Below are positions 25,537 through 34,828 of a stretch of 64,000 bases of DNA, piece after piece. Made by a program: the position numbers and the translations under genes. Origin of the DNA: JAAFHI01 sp039793685 (GTDB taxonomy: Bacteria > Acidobacteriota > Blastocatellia > Chloracidobacteriales > Chloracidobacteriaceae); the NCBI GenBank assembly GCA_039793685.1, contig JBDRAL010000003.1, positions 13,289 through 77,288 of the forward strand. The letters are read 5' to 3'. Every line of letters begins with the position of its first letter. Positions within the stretch are counted from its first letter, which is position 1. The notes under the pieces were generated by a model. That model worked only from the letters and a program-made list of their open reading frames with translations, was not told the DNA's origin and did no database searches.

Positions 25537-26829
25537 ATGGAAATCGAAAGTGAATCAGCACCTGCCCGAATAGGAAACCCGCCCCTCGAATCGACCTGGA
25601 TTCAGGGCGGCACGCCAACCTTCAGACGCGCCATGCGGGCCATGTTCTTCGGCGGATTTGCGACGTTTGCGTTGCTCTACGATGTACAGGCAGTCCTTCC
25701 GCTGCTCGCCGCCGAATTCAGACTGACGCCTGCCGCCGCCAGTACCGCCGTTTCCTGCGCCACCGCCGCCCTTGCGTTCATGCTCATCCCGGCGGGAATG
25801 CTCGCCGACCGATTCGGACGCAAAACGGTGATGACTGGCGCACTGGCACTTGCGGCCCTGTTTACCCTCGGAGCCGCGACCGCGCCGAATTTTCAAACCC
25901 TGATCGTGTTTCGGACACTCGTCGGTTTCTCCCTCGCGGGACTCCCGGCGGTAGCGATGGCCTATCTTGGGGATGAAATCGAGGCCAAATCGCTAGGCCG
26001 GGCGATGGGGTTGTACATCGCGGGCAACGCCCTCGGAGGAATGGCCGGACGCTACATCGCAGCGACCATTTCCGATTTTGCGTCCTGGCGGGTTGCACTG
26101 GCCGTTCTTGGCCTTCTTGCAGCGGGTGCGGCCCTTGAATTCAATCGGTGCCTGCCCCGTTCGAAACATTTTCGGAAAAGCAGTTTCAGCCTTCCCGAAC
26201 TTCTTCGGGACGCCCACAGGCATGTGACCGATGGCGGTCTGCCGCTGCTGTTCGCGGTCGGATTCCTCGTGATGGGAACCTTCGTCAGCCTTTACAACTA
26301 TCTTGGATTCCATCTGAAGGAAGCGCCCTTCAACCTGACGACGCGGGAAATGGGCGCGGTGTTTCTGCTTTATATCGTCGGAATCTGGGCCTCGACCTGG
26401 ACCGGACAACTCGCCGACCGCGTCGGGCGAAGGAACATTCTCTGGATGATGGCCATCGTCATCGGCGTCGGACTGTTGATGACCCTGAGCGGAAAACTGC
26501 CGGTCATCATCCTTGGTGTCGCGATTTTCACCTTCGGATTCTTCGGAGCGCACTCCATTGCGAGCAGTTGGGTCGGAAGGCGCGCGCTGAAAGCCAAAAC
26601 CCTCGCTGCCTCGATGTACCTGTGCAGCTACTACCTCGGAGCGAGTCTCATCGGGTCGTTTTCAGGGTTGTTGTGGAAGATGGACGGCTGGGTCGGCGTT
26701 GCCGCCGGGCTGGCGGGAACGACCATCGCCTGCCTCGTCATCGCGTTGAAATTGCGTACCCTCGCGCCGGTTCGCCGGAATGAAAGCACCGGTCGGATCG
26801 ACCTCGCCGAAGTGCTTGCGAAGAATTAG
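25537..26829 (+). CDS. MFS transporter, YnfM-like
   Basis: A 430-residue inner-membrane permease with 12 predicted helices. The MFS A-motif between helices 2 and 3 is AGMLADRFGRKTVMTGALAL, with a second copy in the other half (TGQLADRVGRRNILWMMAIV). The hydrophilic 25-residue start and the YDVQAVLPLLAAEF helix resemble the YnfM drug/arabinose-efflux subfamily. The likely role is proton-driven export; the substrate is unknown. GGGGA lies 4 bases before the ATG. An 8-bp tandem repeat starts 2 bp after the stop. Confidence 0.85.
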   Translation: MEIESESAPARIGNPPLESTWIQGGTPTFRRAMRAMFFGGFATFALLYDVQAVLPLLAAEFRLTPAAASTAVSCATAALAFMLIPAGMLADRFGRKTVMTGALALAALFTLGAATAPNFQTLIVFRTLVGFSLAGLPAVAMAYLGDEIEAKSLGRAMGLYIAGNALGGMAGRYIAATISDFASWRVALAVLGLLAAGAALEFNRCLPRSKHFRKSSFSLPELLRDAHRHVTDGGLPLLFAVGFLVMGTFVSLYNYLGFHLKEAPFNLTTREMGAVFLLYIVGIWASTWTGQLADRVGRRNILWMMAIVIGVGLLMTLSGKLPVIILGVAIFTFGFFGAHSIASSWVGRRALKAKTLAASMYLCSYYLGASLIGSFSGLLWKMDGWVGVAAGLAGTTIACLVIALKLRTLAPVRRNESTGRIDLAEVLAKN

Positions 26830-26831
26830 GA

Positions 26832-26855
26832 ACGCAAAGTCGCAAAGACGCAAGG
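26832..26855. repeat. Octamer repeat right after an MFS gene
   Basis: Three 8-bp units (ACGCAAAG, TCGCAAAG, ACGCAAGG) begin 2 bp after the stop of the MFS gene and end 7 bp before the stop of the convergent cobQ. The repeat fills almost the whole junction. It is in the same family as the array at 8237-8268. Confidence 0.75.
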
Positions 26856-26862
26856 AAAGGCT

Positions 26863-28404
26863 TTATTTTCGCGGTTGAAAGCCGAGCGAGCGATAGATTT
26901 CGGGCATGTTCAGAGCAGACCGGAAATGCGTCGCCAGCGCGTCAAACCGTTCGTCGGGCGTCGGAAGTCGGCGGTAGTCGAGATCGTCGGGGAACGGTTT
27001 TCCGGCGAGGCGTCCCAAATGCTTCACAAGAACCGCGCGAGCTTCCGGCGCATCGAACAGGCCGTGCAGGTACGTTCCGAAAACACTGCCCGTCGAATTC
27101 ATCGCACCGTCATCAATCCATTCGGCGTCATCCATTCGGTTCAACTTCAAAAACGGCGACACGCCGACGCCCAAATCCGTCCGGCCCATGTGAATTTCAT
27201 AACCTTGAAGTTCTTCGGTTTCGGCATTTGATGAGAAAACGTCGGAATTGAACAATTGCGCGATTGCCTGCCGGGTGATTTTCTCGCCTGCCATTTCGGT
27301 TGAAACATCGAGCAATTCGAGACCGCGCGCGGTCGCGGGCGGACCTTCAACGCCGAGCGGATCGCTTATTTCCCTTCCCAAAATCTGAAAGCCGCCGCAG
27401 ATTCCGACGACAGGCCTGCCCGCGCGGGCGTTGGTGCGAATGAGTTCGTCCCACCCGGTTTCACGAAGCCAGGCAAGGTCTTTCAAGGTGTTTTTACTTC
27501 CGGGAAGGATGAGTACATCCGCTTTCAAGCCTTCCGCCAGCGTCCGCGTGTAGAACAACGTCACGCCTTCCACCGCTTCCAGCGCGGTGAAATCGGTGAA
27601 ATTCGACATGTAGGGATAGCTCACTACGCCGATTTTCAATGCCTCGTTGCCGCCGGAATCGGGTCGAACGGCGCGGCGTCCGACGGAAACCGAATCTTCA
27701 TCATCGATGCCGTGATTGTGGAAGTAAGGCACGACGCCGAGACAGGGCTGGCCGAGGCGTTGTTCGAGATATTCGATGCCGGGATGAAGCAGCGTCACGT
27801 CTCCGCGAAACTTGTTCACGATGAACCCGGCGAACCGGGCGCGTTCTTCGGGAGTTAAAAGTTCATACGTCCCGATGAGCTGCGCGAAAATGCCGCCCCG
27901 GTCGATGTCGGTCACGAGTACGCACCGGGCGTCGGCATACTCCGCCATCCGCAGATTCACCAGATCGTTCGCCTTCAGGTTCATCTCGACGGGCGACCCC
28001 GCGCCTTCCAGCACGACCAGTTCGTGCCGCGCCGCCAGCCGTTCGTAGGCCGATTCGACGGCTTCGATGAGCTTGGCCTTCAATTCCTCATAAGCGAGGG
28101 CTTTGTAATTTCCCAGAACCTTCCCGTTGAGAATCACCTGCGAGCCGACATCGGAGGACGGCTTGAGCAGAATCGGATTCATATCGACGTGGGGTTCGAG
28201 TCCCGCAGCCTGCGCCTGCGCCGCCTGCGCACGCCCGATTTCGTGGCCTTCGCGCGTCGGAAAGGAATTCAGGGCCATGTTTTGCGCCTTGAAGGGCGCG
28301 ACGTTGAGGCCGTCCTGCCGGAAAATGCGGCAGAGGGCGGCATTGGTGAGCGATTTTCCGGCGTCGGAGGTGGTCCCGAGGACCATCAGGGCTTTCGCGG
28401 TCAT
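26863..28404 (-). CDS. cobQ: Cobyric acid synthase
   Basis: Amidates four side chains of adenosylcobyrinic a,c-diamide using glutamine, a late step of cobamide synthesis. The N-terminal dethiobiotin-synthetase-like ATPase has VLGTTSDAGKSLTNAALCRI and FKAQNMALNSF, and the glutamine amidotransferase half has the nucleophile Cys in VVGICGGFQILG and the His in GTYLHGLFD. The 513-residue length is standard. It follows the Oar-like receptor gene on the same strand. A hairpin lies between the two genes, so co-transcription is uncertain. bluB of the same pathway is 13 kb away. Confidence 0.95.
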   Translation of the reverse strand: MTAKALMVLGTTSDAGKSLTNAALCRIFRQDGLNVAPFKAQNMALNSFPTREGHEIGRAQAAQAQAAGLEPHVDMNPILLKPSSDVGSQVILNGKVLGNYKALAYEELKAKLIEAVESAYERLAARHELVVLEGAGSPVEMNLKANDLVNLRMAEYADARCVLVTDIDRGGIFAQLIGTYELLTPEERARFAGFIVNKFRGDVTLLHPGIEYLEQRLGQPCLGVVPYFHNHGIDDEDSVSVGRRAVRPDSGGNEALKIGVVSYPYMSNFTDFTALEAVEGVTLFYTRTLAEGLKADVLILPGSKNTLKDLAWLRETGWDELIRTNARAGRPVVGICGGFQILGREISDPLGVEGPPATARGLELLDVSTEMAGEKITRQAIAQLFNSDVFSSNAETEELQGYEIHMGRTDLGVGVSPFLKLNRMDDAEWIDDGAMNSTGSVFGTYLHGLFDAPEARAVLVKHLGRLAGKPFPDDLDYRRLPTPDERFDALATHFRSALNMPEIYRSLGFQPRK

Positions 28405-28441
28405 GGTTTTGTTTTTTCAAAAAGAAGTACAAAAAGGAAAT

Positions 28442-28472
28442 CGGGTTTCAGGCTGAAGAAACCTGAAACCCG
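28442..28472 (-). terminator. Hairpin terminator after the Oar-like receptor gene
   Basis: A perfect 11-bp stem CGGGTTTCAGG/CCTGAAACCCG with a 9-base loop, followed on the minus strand by a T-rich run. Between it and the receptor stop (28497) lie further heptamers of the TGTCGGG/TATCGGG family, the same unit as at 34.1 and 44.1 kb. Confidence 0.7.
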
Positions 28473-28496
28473 ACACCCGATATCCGACACCTTTTT

Positions 28497-31478
28497 TCAG
28501 AACGTGAACCGGATGCCGAGCTGAATCTGGCGGGGCGAAAACGCTCGCCGGTAGCGGTCGGGAGTCACGATGTACCGACCGCCGTCGGTCGGCGGCAGCG
28601 GAAACACGCCGTTGACCGCCGGGAAGGTCCGGGCGAAGTCGCGGATGTTGGTGTGGTTGAAGACGTTGAACACTTCGAAAATGCCCTCGATCTTGAACCG
28701 TTCCATATTCAGGAAGCGGCGCGAAACGCGCAGGTCGAGGTTGTAGAACCCCGGCGTCACGCCCGCGTTGCGCCCCAGAATGCCGGGCCGGTCGTTGGCG
28801 TCGCCGTTCCGGTCGAGGTCCGACCCGGCGAGGAGGTTCCACGGCCGACCGGAAGTCGCTGTCAGGATTCCGGAAAGCTGAAAATCGCGCAGGATGATGT
28901 TCTTGGTGTAGTTCAGTTGCCACGTTCCGGAAGCCACCAGGCGATGGCGAACATCCTGTACGGAAAGCGCGCGTTCGAGCCGCGGCTGGAGCGGGTAGGC
29001 GAATTCCTGAAGCGAGGTCCGGAAATCGACGTAATTGTCGATGCCCTTCGAAAACACATAACTGGCACGGAAGGTGAAGTTCTTCCCGACCCGCTGTTCC
29101 AGACCGAACGTCAGCCCGTGGTAATAGCTGTCGTAGGCCGCCGAATACTGGTTGTTCGTGCCGTCCGTCGGGTCCACGCGGCCGGTGATGGCGCTCAGCA
29201 GCGGGTCGAACACGGGCGTCACGACGGGCCGCACAATCGGGTTCACGTTCCGCAACGAAAGAATCTTGATGCCGCGAACGTAGTTGTAAACGACTGAAAC
29301 CAGAGCGAATTTCCCGATCTGGTACTCAAGACCGAGGCTCGACTGGGCGGTGTAGCTCGCCGGGATGTCCTTGGCGAACGAAAACCGCAGCCCCACCTGG
29401 GGAATTTGCGGCAACCCGAACGGGTACTGCCCCGACGGTGGGAGTTGCCGTCCCGGCTGGGTCATCGGCAGAACGTTGTATGGGAACGGCAGTGCGATGG
29501 TCGAACGGCTTGACGGTACGACCGTGTAGACCGGGAAGGTCAGATTGCTGGCCGAAAACATCCCGAACCCGGCGCGAACAGTGAAGTTCTTGACCGCTTC
29601 CGGACGCCAGATCACGGCGATGCGAGGAGAAATCAGCCCGGCGTTGTCGGGAACGAAATCCGTCCGGGTCAGGTCGTACCGCAGGCCCAGATTCAACTTG
29701 AGATTCGGTCGCACCGTGATCGAATCCTGCGCGAAAAGACTGATTGAATTCTGGGTAATCGGGAACGGGTTGGTCTGGAGGAATCCCTGCCGGAAATCGC
29801 TCGGGAGCGGCAGGTTGGCGAGATCGAGAACCGGGAACCCGGGATACCGGGTGGGAAGCTGTTGCGCGATGAGCGCGAGGGCATTGCGCTGTTGCTGCGT
29901 CCGGAGGCTCGGGTCAAACGCCTGAAGCGCGGTCAGCGAGGGCGTTCCCGCGGGCGCGCCGAGGTTGACCAGATTCGTGGTGGAAAAGTTGGCCTGGCCG
30001 CCTTCGCTCAGCGGCTGCCGCTGAACCGAGGTGACGCGAAGGAAGTCACCGCCGAACTTCAACGAATGGATTCCCTTCACGAACGAAACCGCGTTGTAAA
30101 TCTGATACGTCTGCGTATCGCGGAACTGCGGCAGCACGAGCGACTTCCCGAAGATGACCTGTCCTTCCGGCGCATTGATGAGATATCGGGGGCCGGGATC
30201 GGTGGCGTCGAGGTCCTGAAGGCGGGTGCTGTAGAGAAACCGGGTTTCATTGACCAGCCCCGTGTTGATGTTCACGAAGGTGTTGCTGGCCGCAAGACTG
30301 TGATCCGAAAGGCGTTGCGGTCCGGAGAAGGTCGCCGCGGTCAAGCCGCCGAAGGGTTCGAAGGCGCTGTTGAGCTGGCCGCCGTAGTTGTACCGGATGC
30401 TCACCGAGTCGCCCGGCGTCGCCTGCCAGTCGCCGCGGATGAGGCCGGTCGAGTTTCCAACGCCGAACTCGATGGCGCGACCGGTTTCAAAGTTCAGACC
30501 GTTCCGTCGCGCGGCGTCGAGAACCGTCTGGGAAATCGTCACGATGTTTCCCTGCCGGATGTTCAAACGTTCGAGGGCGACGAAAAAGAACGCCTTGTTC
30601 TTGACGATGGGACCGCCGCCGGTCACGCCGTACTGATACTGCTGGAACGGCGTCTTGCTCGGGGTGAGCGATTCCCGGGTGCTGAGGGCGTCGTTTCGGC
30701 CGAAGAAGAACAGCGACCCCCGGAAATCGTTCGTCCCTGACTTGGTAACGATGTTGATGACACCGCCGACGGCGCGTCCGAATTCCGCCGAATAGCCGTC
30801 GGAAACCACCTGAAACTCGCGGACCGCCTCCTGCGAGAAGGTCGAACGGATGCTGCCCGAGGTCGCGTCGTTGTTGTCCAGACCGTCAATCGTGAGGTTG
30901 TTCAGACGTGGGGACTGTCCGTTGAACGACAACCCGGAGGTCGCCGTAACCCCTTGATCGGGAACGGCATCGGGCGTGACGCGCGGCGAGGTCAGCGCAA
31001 ACTGGAGAAAGTCGCGGCGGTTGATTGGAAGGTTCGGGATTTCGGTGGTGCCCACGTTGGTGGCCGATTCGGACCCTGACCGGAGGTCGGTGTCGTTGAC
31101 TTCGACGACCTCGGTTGAACCGGCGGGGACCAGCGTTAAAACGGCCAGGGCGGTCACGCCCAGCGACAGCCGGATTGGCTGCTTCCGTTCGGCGAAACCA
31201 TCGGCGGTGGCCACGACTTCGTAATCTCCCGGCGGGAGGTTGAGAAATTCGTAGGTCCCGTCCTCCCGAACTTCCACCGTCCGTTCAAAACCGATGGCCG
31301 GTTGTCGACAGACGATGGTGGTTCCGGGGAGTACGGCCCCGGAGGTGTCCTTGACTCGCCCCGTGATGGAGCCGGTGGTGGACCCGCTTTGTGCGATGGC
31401 CGATTCCTGAAAAAACGAAACAAGAACCAGAAAAACCAACAGGGCAATACACGGGCGAAAACGATTCATGATTGTCAT
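28497..31478 (-). CDS. Oar-like TonB-dependent outer-membrane receptor with carboxypeptidase regulatory domain
   Basis: A 993-residue outer-membrane protein. Signal peptide 1-29 ends SAIAQ. Residues 33-115 form a CarboxypepD_reg-like beta-sandwich (GSITGRVKDTSGAVLPGTTI, NLPPGDYEVVATADGF). A plug domain follows (FNGQSPRLNNLTIDGLDNND, AEFGRAVGGVINIVTKSGTN), then a long beta-barrel ending in the terminal Phe of GIRFTF. This architecture is greatly expanded in Acidobacteria. The family imports or handles large or complex substrates; the ligand here is unknown. Although it precedes cobQ, it is not a BtuB-type receptor by length or sequence. GAAGG stands 7 bases before the chosen ATG. Confidence 0.9.
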   Translation of the reverse strand: MTIMNRFRPCIALLVFLVLVSFFQESAIAQSGSTTGSITGRVKDTSGAVLPGTTIVCRQPAIGFERTVEVREDGTYEFLNLPPGDYEVVATADGFAERKQPIRLSLGVTALAVLTLVPAGSTEVVEVNDTDLRSGSESATNVGTTEIPNLPINRRDFLQFALTSPRVTPDAVPDQGVTATSGLSFNGQSPRLNNLTIDGLDNNDATSGSIRSTFSQEAVREFQVVSDGYSAEFGRAVGGVINIVTKSGTNDFRGSLFFFGRNDALSTRESLTPSKTPFQQYQYGVTGGGPIVKNKAFFFVALERLNIRQGNIVTISQTVLDAARRNGLNFETGRAIEFGVGNSTGLIRGDWQATPGDSVSIRYNYGGQLNSAFEPFGGLTAATFSGPQRLSDHSLAASNTFVNINTGLVNETRFLYSTRLQDLDATDPGPRYLINAPEGQVIFGKSLVLPQFRDTQTYQIYNAVSFVKGIHSLKFGGDFLRVTSVQRQPLSEGGQANFSTTNLVNLGAPAGTPSLTALQAFDPSLRTQQQRNALALIAQQLPTRYPGFPVLDLANLPLPSDFRQGFLQTNPFPITQNSISLFAQDSITVRPNLKLNLGLRYDLTRTDFVPDNAGLISPRIAVIWRPEAVKNFTVRAGFGMFSASNLTFPVYTVVPSSRSTIALPFPYNVLPMTQPGRQLPPSGQYPFGLPQIPQVGLRFSFAKDIPASYTAQSSLGLEYQIGKFALVSVVYNYVRGIKILSLRNVNPIVRPVVTPVFDPLLSAITGRVDPTDGTNNQYSAAYDSYYHGLTFGLEQRVGKNFTFRASYVFSKGIDNYVDFRTSLQEFAYPLQPRLERALSVQDVRHRLVASGTWQLNYTKNIILRDFQLSGILTATSGRPWNLLAGSDLDRNGDANDRPGILGRNAGVTPGFYNLDLRVSRRFLNMERFKIEGIFEVFNVFNHTNIRDFARTFPAVNGVFPLPPTDGGRYIVTPDRYRRAFSPRQIQLGIRFTF

Positions 31479-31590
31479 AAAGGCAACCTTCGGGTCGTTC
31501 GGGAGGAAATAAGGTCCGCGACTGAGGCAATAAGGTTAAAAATGTCATATGCCTTCCCGGTATGGCAATTCCGGAATGGGACGGGGTAAG

Positions 31591-32979
31591 ATGAATGCGA
31601 ACCGGAAACCTCGGGAAGCAGCGATGGCAAATATACACGACACAACCAATTTCCGCGCCCTTCCACCGGAATTACTCAGTGAAATTCTGGAGGAACTTTC
31701 GGACGGAGATGAGGATACGAGCGGAAAAGGCTGGCGCGCCCTGACCTATGTGTCATTTCGGGTGCTGCTGATGGCGGCCGTCTTTTCCAATATCGGAAAC
31801 GGAATGCAGAACGCCGCGCAGGCGTGGGTCATTTATGACCGGACGCGCAGCACTTTCCTCCTCGGACTCGATACGCTCCTGATGCTCGCTCCCCTGTTCC
31901 TGCTGGCCTTCCCGAGCGGAGTCATCGTCGATCGGTACAACCGGAAACGGGTGTTTTTCATTGCCTCAAGTCTTCAGATCGTCTGCGCCGCGATACTGAC
32001 CACGCTGTTTCTGCTCCACATCGAGAAAATCTGGCACCTGCTGGTTCTTTCCCTGCTTTCCGGAATCGGGCAGGCGTTCGCCAACGTGGCGTATGTCTCG
32101 CTGATTCCCCGGCTTGTCCCGACGAAAGACCTCCCGAACGCCACCGCGCTCAATTCGGTTCAACTCAGTCTCGCCCGTGCCCTCGGCCCCGCGCTCGCCG
32201 GGCTGATTCTTCACTGGTTCGGCCCGACGCCCTGCTTTGCGGTCAACGGCGTCAGTTTCATGGTCCTCATGTTCGTCACGACCCGAATTCGGGAACGCCG
32301 CCTGGAAACGCCGACCATGAGTCCCTTCGCCAAACTGGCCCTCCCGGTCCGGCAGGCCGAACAGGACAACCTCCTTCATACGCTTCAGGTCCAGTTCAAA
32401 CAGCTTCGGCACTATCTCGAACGTCGGCCCGGTCTTCGTGAAGCCTGCATCCTCTGCTTCGCCACGACCTTTCTCGGCGGATGCGTTCAGACACTCCTCC
32501 CCAGTTTCACCCGCGAAATCTTCGGAGGAAAATCGACTCTGTACACGATTTTCCTTACGGCGTACGGCTTTGGGACGCTTTTCGGCTCGATGTACATCGC
32601 CCAGCGCCCCAAACCCATCGGCGCGGGCAAACGGGTCATGAAACTGATGGCGCTGACCGGCCTTTCGGTCGCGGGACTGGCCCTGCTTCGAAATCCCTAC
32701 GCCGGAGTCGCCGTCGCCCTGCTCATCGGCGGGCTGCTCATCGCCCTGCTCAGTCAGTTGACCTCGCTGGTTCAGTTCGGATTGGCGGATGAAATTCGGG
32801 GACGGGTCATGAGCCTGTTTCTGGTCGCTATGCACGGCGGGTACGCCGTGGGCGGCTTTACCGTCGGCGCCGTCGCCGCCAGCCTGACCGCTCCGCCCGT
32901 CATTCTGACCTGCGGCGGAATCCTTGCCCTGATCGCCCTCGGCGTGTACCTGCTGCCGTCGCGTATCCGGACGGCTTGA
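31591..32979 (+). CDS. MFS transporter, EntS/MFS_3-like exporter
   Basis: An inner-membrane permease of about 460 residues. A hydrophilic head of about 45 residues (acidic EELSDGDEDTSGKG) precedes 12 helices. FPSGVIVDRYNRKRVFFIAS is the A-motif, and the GLADEIRGRVMSLFLVAMHG segment in the second half is typical of the MFS_3 (enterobactin exporter/tetracycline) group. The start is uncertain: 31549, 31591 and 31624 all offer ATG codons in frame. 31591 is taken because a G-rich stretch lies 5 bases upstream. It is divergent from the Oar-like gene. A short heptamer repeat (CAGGGAT units, 32984-33000) begins 4 bp after the stop. Confidence 0.83.
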   Translation: MNANRKPREAAMANIHDTTNFRALPPELLSEILEELSDGDEDTSGKGWRALTYVSFRVLLMAAVFSNIGNGMQNAAQAWVIYDRTRSTFLLGLDTLLMLAPLFLLAFPSGVIVDRYNRKRVFFIASSLQIVCAAILTTLFLLHIEKIWHLLVLSLLSGIGQAFANVAYVSLIPRLVPTKDLPNATALNSVQLSLARALGPALAGLILHWFGPTPCFAVNGVSFMVLMFVTTRIRERRLETPTMSPFAKLALPVRQAEQDNLLHTLQVQFKQLRHYLERRPGLREACILCFATTFLGGCVQTLLPSFTREIFGGKSTLYTIFLTAYGFGTLFGSMYIAQRPKPIGAGKRVMKLMALTGLSVAGLALLRNPYAGVAVALLIGGLLIALLSQLTSLVQFGLADEIRGRVMSLFLVAMHGGYAVGGFTVGAVAASLTAPPVILTCGGILALIALGVYLLPSRIRTA

Positions 32980-32983
32980 AAAG

Positions 32984-33000
32984 CAGGGATCAGGGATCAG
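32984..33000. repeat. Short heptamer repeat after an MFS gene
   Basis: CAGGGAT, CAGGGAT, CAG begins 4 bp after a stop codon. Related units are seen near 57386-57415 (ATCCCTG). Confidence 0.6.
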
Positions 33001-33026
33001 AAAAACCGGCTCCGTTAAAGGCTCAA

Positions 33027-33671
33027 ATGGCGATAACCGTTTCCCCTGAAACAGTTACCATCGAATTGGTTTTCGAGGCCCCGAACCTCGACGTCCCGAC
33101 GTTTACCGCCTGGCCGGTTGCGTCCGCGCCGCCTTTTTCCTTTCTTCCGATTTCCTCAACCGCCGATGAAAAGATCGTCGGTTCGTTCATCGCCAAACTG
33201 ACCGAATATCAGAAACCGTTTCCACCCCGAACGGTTGAAACAGCACTCAATAAATTCCTTAAAAAGAGCGGACTCATTCTTCCAGGGGGAATTCGCGTTT
33301 CAAGAGGCGAGGATTCAATTGTACCTGGCTGTTGCTGCGGGGTGGAAGAATGGCGTTCGTGGGTTGAATCCATCAACGCTGGAATTACTCCGTGGTGGGG
33401 TCATGACCCGGGACCTTGGGCTCGGCCGGAGGGAGATTCAATTCTTTTCTATCGGAACGGGGCCTTTGGCATTCACGATGCGGTTTTTGCATTCGACCTC
33501 CCGAGATCGGCTTTCAAAGAGAAAGCGGAACAGGTCGAGCGGGAATTTTCAGGATTTCTCGAACGAGTCCGGAATTGGGCGGATTCATACCAATTCACCG
33601 AAACAAAACGACTCGTTCGAAAATTGGACCGGGCGTTCAATCGCCCGGAGCGCAGCCCAAGCCAAAATTGA
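33027..33671 (+). CDS. Hypothetical protein
   Basis: A 214-residue soluble protein without signal or membrane segment. The ATG at 33027 is chosen because AAAGG lies 6 bases upstream and because an upstream start (32976) would translate the heptamer repeat. Visible features are a beta-rich first half (VTIELVFEAPNLDVPTFTAW), a three-cysteine cluster in VPGCCCGVEEWRSW, an aromatic loop WWGHDPGPWARPEG, and a basic C-terminal helix (ETKRLVRKLDRAF). I do not recognise the family. It converges with the next gene with 6 bp between stops. Confidence 0.6.
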   Translation: MAITVSPETVTIELVFEAPNLDVPTFTAWPVASAPPFSFLPISSTADEKIVGSFIAKLTEYQKPFPPRTVETALNKFLKKSGLILPGGIRVSRGEDSIVPGCCCGVEEWRSWVESINAGITPWWGHDPGPWARPEGDSILFYRNGAFGIHDAVFAFDLPRSAFKEKAEQVEREFSGFLERVRNWADSYQFTETKRLVRKLDRAFNRPERSPSQN

Positions 33672-33677
33672 AAAAAA

Positions 33678-34058
33678 CTACTCGGCTTTTTTCTTCGGCG
33701 CCCGTTTCGGCTTCGGATTGAGCTTCTTCTTCAGTTCATCCGAAGCGGAAAGGTAGTAGCGGTCACCATCCTCGTCATCTCCGTCCTGAAAAAGAACCTT
33801 CCCGGACTTCGAAATCCCGATGACCTGACTCACGAGGGCGCAGGTGTCGTAAACGTCGCCGCCGCCGAAGTTCTCCTCGTGAATGGTCAGCGTCTTTCCC
33901 GACCGCTTGACCGCCTTTTCCCAGCGCGGATTTCCAACTTTGTCTTCCGGTACGAAGAAATAGGAACCGGCAGTCCGCGTCAGATGGTCGTACGCGATTT
34001 TCGCGGTTTCCTCATCCGCAAACGTCAGCTTGCCCTTGAAGACGTAGTAGGTACTCAT
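33678..34058 (-). CDS. Hypothetical small protein with basic tail
   Basis: A 126-residue soluble protein: MSTYYVFKGKLTFADEETAK at the start, an acidic strip DGDDEDGDRYY, and a Lys/Pro-rich tail (KKKLNPKPKRAPKKKAE). No known domain recognised. It has no visible Shine-Dalgarno sequence. The four bases before its ATG are followed upstream by an inverted heptamer-repeat arm (34063-34094), so the leader RNA would be a hairpin. It probably belongs to a unit with the GNAT and M50 genes upstream. Confidence 0.6.
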   Translation of the reverse strand: MSTYYVFKGKLTFADEETAKIAYDHLTRTAGSYFFVPEDKVGNPRWEKAVKRSGKTLTIHEENFGGGDVYDTCALVSQVIGISKSGKVLFQDGDDEDGDRYYLSASDELKKKLNPKPKRAPKKKAE

Positions 34059-34062
34059 CGAA

Positions 34063-34234
34063 GGTGTCGGGTGTCGGGTGTCGGGTTTCAGGTTTGAATC
34101 AGGCTTTTAATCCTTGATTTCGAATTTCAAGAGGGACAAATCAGTCACAGTTTTTCGAATTAATTGCCGAAAGAGACGAAACTTCAACCCCAAAATGGTT
34201 TGAACCTGAAACCCGACACCCGATACCCGACACC
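34063..34234. repeat. Junction-filling inverted heptamer hairpin
   Basis: Left arm 34063-34094 and right arm 34203-34234 are 32-bp inverted copies with one mismatch, built of TGTCGGG/TTTCAGG heptamers. The right arm touches the stop codon of the GNAT gene (TAG at 34234-34236). The left arm ends 4 bp before the ATG of the next gene. The 108-bp loop holds no gene. Confidence 0.85.
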
Positions 34235-34803
34235 TACGGCAGAGGCATATACAACGCCGTCAGCATTCCGATCGGGAATTCATGCCAGATGTCATAGTCG
34301 CTGCACCGGATAAATCCCTGCGCTTCAAGCATTTTGTAGCGGGGTTCGCCGGTCGGACGCGCCCACGTCGCGAGGACGGTGCGCGCTCCGGCGGCGCGGG
34401 CGATGTCGAGCCGGACGTGGTCGAGTTTGCGCGCGAGGCCGTGGCGACGGGCCTTGGGATGAACCACCAGCCGATTGATCTTGGCGAACGGAGGTATTTG
34501 GGGAAATTCGAGGTATCGGAAAAGGTCGCCGGCGGGCGCGTCGTCGATGGTGGGATGAATCGAAACCCGTCCGGCGGCGAGTACCACGCCCTGATTCATG
34601 ACGGCCCAGTGATGAAAACCGGGAAGGTCGTCTTCATCGTCCCGAAACTCGTCGTGAGGGAAGTTTTCACGCTCGATGCCGTTCGGAATCCACGCATCGA
34701 CGCGCAGGCGGTAGATTTGGCGGAGGATTTCCGGGTCGAAAACCTGAACCGGTTCAAGTTGTGAGAAGTCGCCGGTAAAGGGATCGGCCGGAAATTGGTC
34801 CAT
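34234..34803 (-). CDS. GNAT-family acyltransferase
   Basis: A 189-residue soluble enzyme of the acetyltransferase fold. The acetyl-CoA pyrophosphate loop is seen in RLVVHPKARRHGLARKLDHV, preceded by the substrate strand and followed by DIARAAGARTVLATWA and a C-terminal KMLEAQGFIRCSDYDIWHEF. The N-terminal part (QVFDPEILRQIYRLRVDAWI) resembles GNATs that act on small molecules or N-acyl-homoserine-lactone-like products; the substrate is unknown. Its start lies 25 bp after the stop of the M50 protease gene, suggesting one transcript. Confidence 0.78.
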   Translation of the reverse strand: MDQFPADPFTGDFSQLEPVQVFDPEILRQIYRLRVDAWIPNGIERENFPHDEFRDDEDDLPGFHHWAVMNQGVVLAAGRVSIHPTIDDAPAGDLFRYLEFPQIPPFAKINRLVVHPKARRHGLARKLDHVRLDIARAAGARTVLATWARPTGEPRYKMLEAQGFIRCSDYDIWHEFPIGMLTALYMPLP

Positions 34804-34828
34804 GTATGAAGAATCCGCCTCTTCGTGA

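Noticed and set aside
28497..31478. BtuB-type vitamin B12 receptor because of adjacent cobQ
   Set aside because: The length, N-terminal carboxypeptidase-regulatory domain and barrel sequence are of the Oar type, and no cobalamin riboswitch is visible upstream.
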